From contig CAZMUM010000010.1 in assembly GCA_964569385.1 (NCBI GenBank), positions 1-64,000 on the forward strand: a stretch of DNA of 64,000 nt, written 5' to 3'. Under the pieces are notes generated by a model. That model worked only from the letters and a program-made list of their open reading frames with translations, was not told the origin of the DNA and made no database searches. The DNA comes from JAADHX01 sp964569385 (lineage in GTDB: Bacteria > Actinomycetota > Acidimicrobiia > Acidimicrobiales > Poriferisodalaceae). Every line of letters starts with the position of its first letter. Positions within the stretch are counted from its first letter, which is position 1. This document shows positions 43,925 through 51,733 of the stretch, one piece after another. The position numbers and the translations under genes are program-made.

Positions 43925-45004
43925 ATGCGCGTTGCGATGGATCTCACCCCGCTGCTCGGTGTCCGGTCGGGCGTAGCGAGGGTTGTCGATGGTTGGTGGA
44001 AGGGGTTATCGGCTAACCCCGACCTTGTTATGGAGGGATATACGCTCTCGTGGGCCGACCGAACCGGAGCTGGTGTCCTCGCCGTGGCCTTGCCGCTTCC
44101 GGCTTCGATAGCAACTCGTACTTGGCGAAAGTGGGACCGGCCTAAGGTCGACCGGTGGCTCGACGGGCCCGATCTCATTCACGCCACGAACCATGTTGCC
44201 CCGAGTGCCTCTGCTCCGACATTGTTGACAGTCATGGACCTGTCGTTTGTTCACGATGCCAGTTTGGTTAAGAGACACCTTCGCCGGTTCGATGACTCCA
44301 TTCGGTTGGCTGTCGAGCGGGGCGTGGTCCTGCACACGATCTCGCAGTTCGTCGCGGATGAGCTCAAGGAGCGCTACGGAGCAGACGCCCACGTCGTGTA
44401 TCCAGGGGTTTCGCTTGGCGACGACTCAGGGTTTGACACCGAAGTCCGTGCTTCTGGGCCGCCTCAGATCGTCGCGATTGGCACTGCAGTCGAGCGGAAA
44501 CAATTCCCACTACTAGTAGAAGCCTTTGCCGCCGTTGCGGCTTACGACCCCGATGTGCGGCTGATTATCGCGGGCGCCGAAGGCCCAGACACTGCGGCGA
44601 TTAATGCGCGTGTCGCCGCGTTGTCGTCCGCTGCGCAGAGCCGGGTCGAGTTGGTTGGTTGGGTCGACGAGGCTGGCATCGCAGAGTTGTATTCAACAGC
44701 CGCTGTTGTTGCCCACCCGAGTCGCTACGAGGGTTTCGGGTTGCCTGTCTTGGAGGCATTCGTTCATGAGGTACCGGTTGTAGCGGTCAATGGGGGAGCC
44801 GTGGCCGAGATTGCCGGCGATGCCGCCAGACTGGTTTCTGGTGGCGATGCGGCCGAACTCGGGGCTGCGCTTATCGATCTGCTTTCCGACGATGATCAGC
44901 GTTCCCAACTAGTCGAGCGGGGTCGGCTGAGAGCCAGAGACTTCGACTGGCAGACATCGGTAGCGAAGATGGCTGAGTTGTATAAATCAGTCGGTGATCG
45001 ATAG
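43925..45004 (+). CDS. GT4 family glycosyltransferase
   Basis: 359 residues. MRVAMDLTPLLGVRSGVARV starts the protein, LLTVMDLSFVHDASLVKRHL resembles the linker before the donor half, and AHPSRYEGFGLPVLEAFVHE is the donor site. It is divergent from the operon at 43810 with 114 bp between the starts, which must hold promoters for both. gmd follows after 79 bp in the same direction, so it may use GDP-linked deoxy sugars. Confidence 0.88.
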   Translation: MRVAMDLTPLLGVRSGVARVVDGWWKGLSANPDLVMEGYTLSWADRTGAGVLAVALPLPASIATRTWRKWDRPKVDRWLDGPDLIHATNHVAPSASAPTLLTVMDLSFVHDASLVKRHLRRFDDSIRLAVERGVVLHTISQFVADELKERYGADAHVVYPGVSLGDDSGFDTEVRASGPPQIVAIGTAVERKQFPLLVEAFAAVAAYDPDVRLIIAGAEGPDTAAINARVAALSSAAQSRVELVGWVDEAGIAELYSTAAVVAHPSRYEGFGLPVLEAFVHEVPVVAVNGGAVAEIAGDAARLVSGGDAAELGAALIDLLSDDDQRSQLVERGRLRARDFDWQTSVAKMAELYKSVGDR

Positions 45005-45083
45005 TTGGCCAAGTATCACACGCGATCACCAGCGGCCCTCGTATTCTTTGCGATCGTCTTCGAACCCCCTCGTGAGGTCCCTC

Positions 45084-46067
45084 GTGCCAACCGCTCTCAT
45101 CACTGGAATAACGGGTCAAGATGGTCAATATCTTGCCGAGTTCCTACACACGATGGACTACAAGGTCTACGGAATGGTTCGTGGTCAGCGCAACCCCAAG
45201 GCCGATATCATTCAGAGAGAGTTGCCGTTCGTCGAAATGGTCAACGGCGACCTACAGGACCTGTCCTCACTCATTGGCACCCTTGAGCATTGCCAGCCCG
45301 ACGAGGTTTACAATCTTGGTGCCATCAGCTTCGTAGCGCTGTCGTTCAAACAAGCTGAGTTGACCGCCGACATCACCGGCCTCGGTGTGCTTCGCCTACT
45401 CGAAGCCATCCGGCTCGTCGGTGGACCAAACAACCCGATCCGATTTTATCAGGCGTCGAGTTCGGAGATGTTCGGCAAGGTTCGTGAAACGCCACAGAAC
45501 GAGCTGACCCCGTTCTACCCGCGCTCGCCCTACGGAACGGCGAAAGTCTTCGGGCACCACACGACGGTTAACTACCGCGAGTCATACGACCTTTACGCAT
45601 GTTCAGGGATACTGTTCAACCACGAATCACCTCGACGCGGTATCGAGTTTGTTACCCGCAAGATCACTAACGCGGTGGCTCGTATCAAGCTCGGCCTACA
45701 GACCGAAATCGTGCTCGGCGACCTCTCTCCACGACGCGACTGGGGCTTTGCTGGCGACTATGTGAAGGCCATGTGGGCCATGTTGCAACAGGACGAGGCC
45801 GACGACTTTGTCGTGGCCACTGGCGAGACACACTCGGTAAGTGAGTTCTGCCAGCTTGCGTTCGAGGCTGCCGGTATCGAGGACTGGGAGCGCTACATCC
45901 GCCAAGACGAACGTTTCATGCGACCTTCGGAAGTAGATCTCCTGATAGGCGACCCACAAAAAGCCAAGGACAAGCTGGGTTGGACTACCGAATACGGGTT
46001 CCGGCAATTGGTCCAAGCCATGGTCGAGAACGACTTGGCCATCGAAACTGCCAATATCGGTCGCTAA
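45084..46067 (+). CDS. gmd: GDP-mannose 4,6-dehydratase
   Basis: 327 residues from a GTG at 45084 preceded by a GAGGT site. TALITGITGQDGQYLAEFL, SSEMFGKVRETPQ, FYPRSPYGTAKVFGHH (catalytic Tyr and Lys) and GILFNHESPRRG are diagnostic. It makes GDP-4-keto-6-deoxymannose, the precursor of GDP-fucose, GDP-rhamnose and related sugars. No GDP-fucose synthase or GDP-rhamnose reductase is visible here, although the degenerate epimerase at 36817 lies in the same region. It is slightly shorter than typical Gmd (about 340-370). Confidence 0.93.
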   Translation: MPTALITGITGQDGQYLAEFLHTMDYKVYGMVRGQRNPKADIIQRELPFVEMVNGDLQDLSSLIGTLEHCQPDEVYNLGAISFVALSFKQAELTADITGLGVLRLLEAIRLVGGPNNPIRFYQASSSEMFGKVRETPQNELTPFYPRSPYGTAKVFGHHTTVNYRESYDLYACSGILFNHESPRRGIEFVTRKITNAVARIKLGLQTEIVLGDLSPRRDWGFAGDYVKAMWAMLQQDEADDFVVATGETHSVSEFCQLAFEAAGIEDWERYIRQDERFMRPSEVDLLIGDPQKAKDKLGWTTEYGFRQLVQAMVENDLAIETANIGR

Positions 46068-46072
46068 CCGCC

Positions 46073-46128
46073 GCAACCTCCGGTTGCTAACCGGGGTTTC
46101 GCTCTCACCACATTCGAGCAAAACCCCG
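46073..46128 (+). terminator. Two adjacent hairpins downstream of gmd
   Basis: The first is GCAACC (46073-46078) with GGTTGC (46082-46087), a perfect 6-bp stem with a 3-nt loop. The second is CGGGGTTT (46092-46099) with AAACCCCG (46121-46128), continued across a C/A mismatch by GCTC and GAGC around an 11-nt loop. Position just after the gmd stop suggests termination. There is no T-tract. Confidence 0.55.
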
Positions 46129-46139
46129 AAACCACTCCT

Positions 46140-46179
46140 GTCACCGGCATGTGTTCGCCCGCAACCGTTTCCCGGTGAC
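46140..46179. repeat. 40-bp REP-like palindrome, copy 2
   Basis: The same outer arms GTCACCGG and CCGGTGAC at 40-bp spacing as copy 1, with core CATGT, GTTCG, CCCG, CAACC, GTTTC. The flanking CCACTCCT matches CCGCTCCT next to copy 3. It lies upstream of the frameshifted AbiEi/DUF559 gene, in the same orientation as copy 3 on the other side. Confidence 0.85.
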
Positions 46180-46182
46180 GCG

Positions 46183-46238
46183 TAGGTCTCTCGGACCTAG
46201 GGTTCGATATTTGTCACACCCCCTGACTCGAATGGGGG
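46183..46238 (+). other. Two further hairpins up to the start codon of the AbiEi/DUF559 gene
   Basis: TAGGTC (46183-46188) pairs with GACCTA (46194-46199). CCCCC (46219-46223) pairs with the G-run at 46234-46238 directly before the ATG at 46241. The second would bury the only purine-rich stretch available as a ribosome site. With 46073-46179 this makes five consecutive hairpins in about 165 bp. Confidence 0.45.
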
Positions 46239-46240
46239 GC

Positions 46241-47175
46241 ATGGAGATCACCTCAAGTTCCACTGACCCATTCGAGTTGGCGTCTCGTCAACATGGCATC
46301 GTTGCTGCGTGGCAGCTGGAGCCGGGCGTTGCCTCGAACAGGCTCCGTTACGAGCTCGAACAGTCGGGTCGATGGGCGCGCGTCCATCCGCAGGTGTTCC
46401 GGCTTGTCGGCGCACCAGCCACGCGATTCACGGTCATCGCGGGGGACTGCTCGCGGCTGGTCCAGGTGCCCATCTCGCCTACTACTCAGCGGCGCACCTC
46501 TGGGGCTGGCTACCTTCACCACCAGCACGCTGCCATATACGTCGAGAACGGGGATCCAACGGTAGAGATGTACCTTCGATGGTGAAGGTGCACCTCACTC
46601 GCAACCTTCCTGACGTCGATGTTGTGAAGCTTCATGGGTTGCCCATTGCCAGGCCCGAACGCACACTGATCGATCTGGCTGCGAAGAACCCCGATGGCCG
46701 GGTCGAGGTTTGGCTCGACAGGGCCTGGAGTAAGCGCCAGCTCAACGGGCACACTCTTCTTGCACAGTGCGAACGGCTCGGAATCCGAGGTCGGCCCGAA
46801 GACCAACGGGTGCGAAGAATGCTCGACAAAAGAGGACTCAACTACTGCCCTCCAGCATCGGGGCTTGAGTCGAGAGTTAGGCAGGTTCTTTCCGACCACG
46901 GACTGGGTGACGTGACCAACCAGGTCGATGTCGGCGGAGCAAACTGGATTGGGCGCGTCGACTTTCTCCATTCGTCGGGAGTTGTCATCGAGGTTCAGAG
47001 CGAGACCTACCACGCCCCACTAACCGCGCAGGTGGCAGATCGGGATCGTCTAGAATTTTTCCGCCGTGCCGGTCATCCCGTATTCGAGATATGGGAGTGC
47101 GACATATGGGGCCCTCCAGCGGTTTGGATCGAGCCCTTGCGCAGTCTCATCCGTCAACACACTCGCGCTGCCTAA
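46241..47175 (+). pseudogene. AbiEi-like winged-helix plus DUF559/Vsr-like endonuclease-domain gene, frameshifted
   Basis: The first frame gives DPFELASRQHGIVAAWQLEP and VHPQVFRLVGAPATRF, the winged-helix part of AbiEi-type proteins. Family continuity breaks at the G-run 46441-46445. Adding one G restores TVIAGGLLAAGPGAHLAYYS and AAHLWGW, continuing to the stop at 47175. The downstream frame has LPIARPERTLIDLA and a C-terminal GRVDFLHSSGVVIEVQSETY, the DUF559/Vsr-like nuclease core. Such proteins occur in many copies in actinomycete genomes and resemble type IV antitoxins. No AbiEii-like toxin neighbour is seen. It is either a pseudogene, a sequencing error in a homopolymer, or a phase-variable gene. 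Palindromes 2 and 3 bracket it. Confidence 0.78.
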
Positions 47176-47184
47176 ACCGCTCCT

Positions 47185-47224
47185 GTCACCGGCATCTGTT
47201 CGCCCACCGACATTTCCCGGTGAC
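47185..47224. repeat. 40-bp REP-like palindrome, copy 3
   Basis: Arms GTCACCGG and CCGGTGAC are again perfect and 40 bp apart end to end. The core is CATCT, GTTCG, CCCA, CCGAC, ATTTC. It starts 9 bp after the stop of the frameshifted gene. All three copies lie just downstream of a gene and share the first half of the core almost exactly. Confidence 0.85.
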
Positions 47225-47331
47225 AGTCAGGTATAGGTTCTGGGCCCTCCACCACTTGATGTGGATGATTCGGTACTCTCCGTGAGCGCTGTGGCGATTT
47301 CGGGCGGAGCAACCCGATCGGACCACGACGA

Positions 47332-49293
47332 GTGTTGCCTAAGACCCAAAGACGACGCGCTGCGGTTGCAGTGTTGTCAATCTTGGCCCTCGGGGCCAGC
47401 TCCTTCGCGCCCGCGGTAGCTGCGGTGCCGGTAGAGACACTGCCGCCTGTGGTGCTGATAACACCCCCGGGGACAGTCCCGACGACTGGGCTAGTGGCCC
47501 CGACTGTTGCACCGACCACATCAACCCCGCTTCCGACAACCACTGCTCTGGTCGCCGCTGCGCCAACGACCACGGCTCCAGCAACGACGTCGACAACGAC
47601 GACGGCTCCAGCAACGACGTCGACAACGACTACGGCTCCAGCAACGACAGCTCCAGCAACGACGTCGACAACGACCACGGCTCCAACAACGACGTCGACA
47701 ACGACTACGGCTCCAACGCCGGCGTCGGGACCAGACCCTTGCCTTGCTGGTTGCCCGGTGGCAAGCCAGCTTCATCGCCAGTGGTATATCGATCAGGTTG
47801 GTTCGGCTAATGCCGACGCCACCGGTGAGGTTGTAGCTGTACTCGATGGCGGAATCGATTTAGAGCACCGCGAATTGGTTGGTCGAGTCAGGCGTGCAAC
47901 ATGTGCTCCTGTTGAGGCGACGAATCTCATGCACGGAACTGCGATAGCGGGAATGCTCGTGGCCGGTGCCAACGATGCCACTGGGCTTGGCCCGGTTGTG
48001 AAGGGTTTGACCGTCGTCGACATTCCAGTATTCGAAATTGTCGACTTCGAGTCCTCGACGAACAGCGCGCTTGTTGCCGAGGCGGTTCGCTGTGCCGTGT
48101 TCGAAGGGGCAACGGTAATTAATCTCTCGCTTTCGGGTTCATGTAGCAACGACAGCGAGCTCCGCACTGCCATCAGTCAAGCCATTGCCGCTGGTGTGTC
48201 GGTTGTCGCTGCGGCCGGGAACGAGCCTGAAGGCGGTTCGACCTGCCCGGCTTCCTATCTGGGTGTAATTGGTGTGGCCGCCACTGACATTGATCGTGAT
48301 ACGCGCACTGCAACTGCATCTGCTGATCTGGCTGCGCCCGGATTTGGCGTCCTGACAGCTGGCCTGCACCCGTTGGCCCCACACATTGTTGTCTCGGGCT
48401 CGTCGTTCGCGACGCCTCTAGTTTCGGCTGCGGTCGCAGTGGTGGCCGCGAAGAACCCAACCTGGTCTCCGGCTCGAATTGAAGCTCACCTTGTTGCTGT
48501 CGCCGACTGGTCGCAAATCGATACCGGCGACGATGCCGTTCCTTTCCTAAGAATCGATCGGATCGGCCGCGCTGCTCCGGGGTTCCTCGCCGTTGGAACA
48601 TCAGGCCAGTTTGTTGCGGCGGGCGATGCCGTGTCTTCGCTATCGAGTTCAAGCCCCGAACCGGATCTGATGTGGACCGCTTCATGCACCGGTGCGTGGT
48701 CCGCCGACGACGCTGGACGGTTGCGGACGCACGGAACAGCGCGATCGTTCGGCGATCTGACTCCGTTCGACTTGGCCGCACCCATCGTTGCAATTGCTGC
48801 GACGCCAAACGGTAATGGCTACTGGATGGTCGGCGCTGATGGTGGTGTGTTCGCTTTCGGGAGCGCCCCGTTCTTTGGGTCGATGGGTGGGATCACGTTG
48901 CGGGCACCGATCGTTGGGCTGACGCCAACCGAAAGCGGCAACGGATACTGGCTAGTTGGGTCTGACGGCGGCGTCTTTGCCTTCGGCGATGCCAGCTTCT
49001 ATGGCACCGTGACAACCAGCGGCGTAGTTGGGCTACGGGCCTGGGACGGTGGGTACGCGCTGATCGTGCGTTCTGGTGCCATAACATTTCCGCGCCTTAG
49101 CTTCTTGACGGCCCCAAGCGGTGTCACCGTGGTCGATGCCCTGGTGGCCCGTGACACTCAGATTGGCGACGATCTGTGGCTACTCGGAGACGATGGCGCG
49201 TTCCACTCGACGTCTGGCCGAGCTAGCGTTCCGGTGTCGCCGTCCACGTCGGCGTTGCGGGCAACCCACACCAGCGACTGCTCAACTAGGTAG
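47332..49293 (+). CDS. Secreted S8 subtilisin-like protease with Thr-rich linker and propeller-like repeats
   Basis: 653 residues from a GTG (TTG next codon also possible). A signal peptide (KTQRRR, hydrophobic core, APAVAAV) leads into a Pro/Thr-rich linker (about 48-130). The protease domain has Asp172 (VLDGGIDLEH), His201 (LMHGTAIAG) and Ser358 (SGSSFATPLVSA). The C-terminal 200 residues carry two good copies and about three degenerate copies of the GYWMVGADGGVFAFG repeat shared with the proteins at 622 and 49345. It is likely an exported or wall-associated protease; the substrate is unknown. Confidence 0.88.
   Translation: MLPKTQRRRAAVAVLSILALGASSFAPAVAAVPVETLPPVVLITPPGTVPTTGLVAPTVAPTTSTPLPTTTALVAAAPTTTAPATTSTTTTAPATTSTTTTAPATTAPATTSTTTTAPTTTSTTTTAPTPASGPDPCLAGCPVASQLHRQWYIDQVGSANADATGEVVAVLDGGIDLEHRELVGRVRRATCAPVEATNLMHGTAIAGMLVAGANDATGLGPVVKGLTVVDIPVFEIVDFESSTNSALVAEAVRCAVFEGATVINLSLSGSCSNDSELRTAISQAIAAGVSVVAAAGNEPEGGSTCPASYLGVIGVAATDIDRDTRTATASADLAAPGFGVLTAGLHPLAPHIVVSGSSFATPLVSAAVAVVAAKNPTWSPARIEAHLVAVADWSQIDTGDDAVPFLRIDRIGRAAPGFLAVGTSGQFVAAGDAVSSLSSSSPEPDLMWTASCTGAWSADDAGRLRTHGTARSFGDLTPFDLAAPIVAIAATPNGNGYWMVGADGGVFAFGSAPFFGSMGGITLRAPIVGLTPTESGNGYWLVGSDGGVFAFGDASFYGTVTTSGVVGLRAWDGGYALIVRSGAITFPRLSFLTAPSGVTVVDALVARDTQIGDDLWLLGDDGAFHSTSGRASVPVSPSTSALRATHTSDCSTR
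47575..47709 (+). repeat. 30-bp tandem repeat encoding an ATTSTTTTAP linker
   Basis: Four 30-bp units, beginning GCTCCAGCAACGACG or a near variant, lie at 47575-47604, 47605-47634, 47650-47679 and 47680-47709, with a 15-bp partial unit at 47635-47649. They encode a Thr-rich flexible linker between the signal peptide and the protease domain. Units differ at single bases only, so copy number may change between strains. Confidence 0.85.
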
Positions 49294-49344
49294 TCGTAGG
49301 TGCCGACCACAACCTTAAGCCCTAATCGGAGATCGACGCCACCA

Positions 49345-51459
49345 ATGCGCCGCCAGTTCTTAAAACCACCCATCGGGCCAGGTCGCCTAGCGATGGCGTT
49401 ATCGGTGTTGATTGCGCTCGTCAGCTCGACTCTGGTTAACGCAGCACCGGCGTCGGCCACGCCTGCACCAGACTCGATTACCGTGCAAGGCCACGGGTTT
49501 GGTCACGGTCGCGGCATGAGCCAGTACGGCGCACTTGGGTATGCGGTCGACTTTGGCTGGACTTACGAAGAGATTCTCGACCAGTACTACTCGAATACGA
49601 CCTTCGGCGACCCGGTCCCAGACGACGACATCAAGGTTCACTTGACGGCACTTGATCGCAGTGCGCTTCGCATCACGTCGGCGTCGCCGTTCAAGGTCGA
49701 CGGCATCCACTTTGCTGGTGGTGAGGCTGCACGAATACGAGTGGTTGGTGTCGACGCCTTTGCTGTCGACCGCGGAATTGATTGCCGTGGCGGCGACTGG
49801 ATCGAGGTAGCCACAGGAATCGCGGGCACCGAGGGGCAGAACGGCCACCCATACATCGAAGCATGGGTCGATCTCGAAGAGCAGCTCGACGATATAGACC
49901 AGTTTCTACGGGTCTGCACCGAGAACAACGAACGCTCCTACCGCGGTCAGCTCCGGGTAGTCGAGATTGGCGGCGAAGCGTTTACGATCAATCGACTACC
50001 GATCGAACAGTATCTACGTGGTGTTGTGCCCCGCGAGTCACCATCGTTTTGGGGAACTCTCGGCGACGGAGCGGGTATTGAGGCACTTAAGGCCCAGGCC
50101 GTCGCCGCTCGTTCGTATTCCGTTGCTCTGACGGCTTTGCGTCGAGCGGGAACATTCGCCTCCGACACGTGCGACACCCAGGCCTGCCAGGTTTACGGAG
50201 GCGCGGCCCTCAACGGGCTGCCCCTCGATCATGGTCCGAGCCAACAGACCACTAACACAGCTATCGAGGCCACGGCTGGCCAGGTGAGGCGCCACGATGG
50301 TGGTGCTGTTGCCTTTGCGGAGTACGCGTCGTCGACTGGTGGCTGGACCGCACCCATGAGCGAAGGCAACGCATTCCCCGCGGTCGAGGACCTCGGCGAT
50401 GCCATCGACCGAAATCCTTCTTATGACTGGTCGACCACGATCAGCCGCTCGGCCATCGAAGATATGTGGCCATCGATTGGCACTCTTGAACGTATCGAAG
50501 TGCCACTTCGAAATGGTCTTGGTCGCATTGGTGGACGAGTACGCGGCATCGATCTGATCGGCACGGGAGGCACCATCGAACTTCGGTTCGACAATTGGGG
50601 TGGCGACGTCTTCCGGCGCGCGTTCGGCTTGAGGTCCGACTGGTATGAGTTCCCTGACTTCGAACCGGCCACTCCACATGTCCCCACGCCACCTGACCCC
50701 ACAGTGTCTGATCCTCAAGGTCTCTATGTCGTAAAGGAAGATGGAACGGTCCTTACCTTTGGAACTGCGGTCCATCGAGGCGACATGAGCGATGTCGATC
50801 TAGCCAAGCCGATCGTCGGGATGAGCATTACTGATTCGGGCGACGGCTATTGGCTGGTGGCCTCCGATGGTGGTGTCTTCGCTTTTGGTGACGCGGTCTT
50901 CCACGGCAGCACCGGCGACCTCGATCTTGTTAGACCCATCGTAGGTATGGCCACTGTTCCTGGCGGCGGCGGTTACTGGATGGTTGCTTCCGATGGTGGT
51001 GTCTTCGCCTTCGGGTCGGCCAAGTTCTATGGCTCTATGGGCGCTACTGCTCTCAACAGGCCCGTGGTGGGGATGGCTCCGGCTCCTGAGGGTGCCGGTT
51101 ACTGGATGGTTGCTTCCGATGGTGGAGTCTTCGCCTTCGGGTCAGCATCATTCTTCGGCAGCACCGGCAACATTGCGCTGGTCAGACCAATAGTGGCGAT
51201 GATCTCTTCGTCGACCGGTCGGGGTTATTCGTTTGTGGCAAGCGACGGCGGCGTGTTTGTGTTCGGCGATGGTGCCTTCTTGGGCAGCCGCGGCGGGCGC
51301 GACAACGGCGGCGACGTGGTCGGCCTCGCCAGCTCATTGGACGGGTCGAGTTATTGGATCGTTACCGACAGTGGCCGTAGTTATCCATTTGGGCAGGCGA
51401 CAGACTTCATAACAAGCATCGCGGGCATTGGCGTCGTGACGGTTACCGCAGCACGATGA
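49345..51459 (+). CDS. Secreted SpoIID/LytB-domain protein with propeller-like repeats
   Basis: 704 residues from the ATG at 49345; a GTG at 49300 is an alternative. After a signal peptide there is GHGFGHGRGMSQYG (49-62), the hallmark of SpoIID/LytB proteins, then INRLPIEQYLRGVVPRESPS and LKAQAVAARSYSV. SpoIID-type enzymes are lytic transglycosylases that cut denuded peptidoglycan; here the domain runs to about 440. From about 455 six repeats of the GYWLVASDGGVFAFGDA type follow, the best-preserved set in the window. It starts 51 bp after the subtilase that carries the same repeat, so the two are probably co-transcribed. Confidence 0.9.
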   Translation: MRRQFLKPPIGPGRLAMALSVLIALVSSTLVNAAPASATPAPDSITVQGHGFGHGRGMSQYGALGYAVDFGWTYEEILDQYYSNTTFGDPVPDDDIKVHLTALDRSALRITSASPFKVDGIHFAGGEAARIRVVGVDAFAVDRGIDCRGGDWIEVATGIAGTEGQNGHPYIEAWVDLEEQLDDIDQFLRVCTENNERSYRGQLRVVEIGGEAFTINRLPIEQYLRGVVPRESPSFWGTLGDGAGIEALKAQAVAARSYSVALTALRRAGTFASDTCDTQACQVYGGAALNGLPLDHGPSQQTTNTAIEATAGQVRRHDGGAVAFAEYASSTGGWTAPMSEGNAFPAVEDLGDAIDRNPSYDWSTTISRSAIEDMWPSIGTLERIEVPLRNGLGRIGGRVRGIDLIGTGGTIELRFDNWGGDVFRRAFGLRSDWYEFPDFEPATPHVPTPPDPTVSDPQGLYVVKEDGTVLTFGTAVHRGDMSDVDLAKPIVGMSITDSGDGYWLVASDGGVFAFGDAVFHGSTGDLDLVRPIVGMATVPGGGGYWMVASDGGVFAFGSAKFYGSMGATALNRPVVGMAPAPEGAGYWMVASDGGVFAFGSASFFGSTGNIALVRPIVAMISSSTGRGYSFVASDGGVFVFGDGAFLGSRGGRDNGGDVVGLASSLDGSSYWIVTDSGRSYPFGQATDFITSIAGIGVVTVTAAR

Positions 51460-51474
51460 TGTGCGGCAAACGAA

Positions 51475-51633
51475 TCAGTCTTCGAAGGTGGCGGCTTCAC
51501 GAACGTGGCTCGAGACTGAGCGGCCGATAGACGCTAGTTCGCGCTCGATTTCTCGGCGCGCAACCTGAGTCCGTTGGAATGCCAACACCGCAAATCCGAT
51601 GGCGGTGTACACAACATCGTCGAGTTCAGCCAT
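51475..51633 (-). CDS. Small conserved-looking protein, 52 residues
   Basis: A short frame from ATG at 51633 encodes MAELDDVVYTAIGFAVLAFQ, then RTQVARREIERELASIGRSV and a short acidic end. A hydrophobic stretch followed by an amphipathic, heptad-like helix gives it a clear protein character. I recall similar small proteins in Acidimicrobiia, but no function is known. It lies alone on this strand between the SpoIID gene and the giant glycosyltransferase. No strong ribosome site is seen. Confidence 0.6.
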   Translation of the reverse strand: MAELDDVVYTAIGFAVLAFQRTQVARREIERELASIGRSVSSHVREAATFED

Positions 51634-51733
51634 GAGTCATAGCGTACCGGCCACTCGGCGAGCGTCGGCCGCCGCGAACAAAGGCTGAAGGTGCGGCCGG
51701 TAGGGTCTCGATGTCTTGTATTCTCGTCTCCTC

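Noticed and set aside
46241..47175. Complete type IV toxin-antitoxin (AbiE) system
   Set aside because: No nucleotidyltransferase-type AbiEii toxin gene is adjacent; only the winged-helix plus nuclease-domain gene is found.
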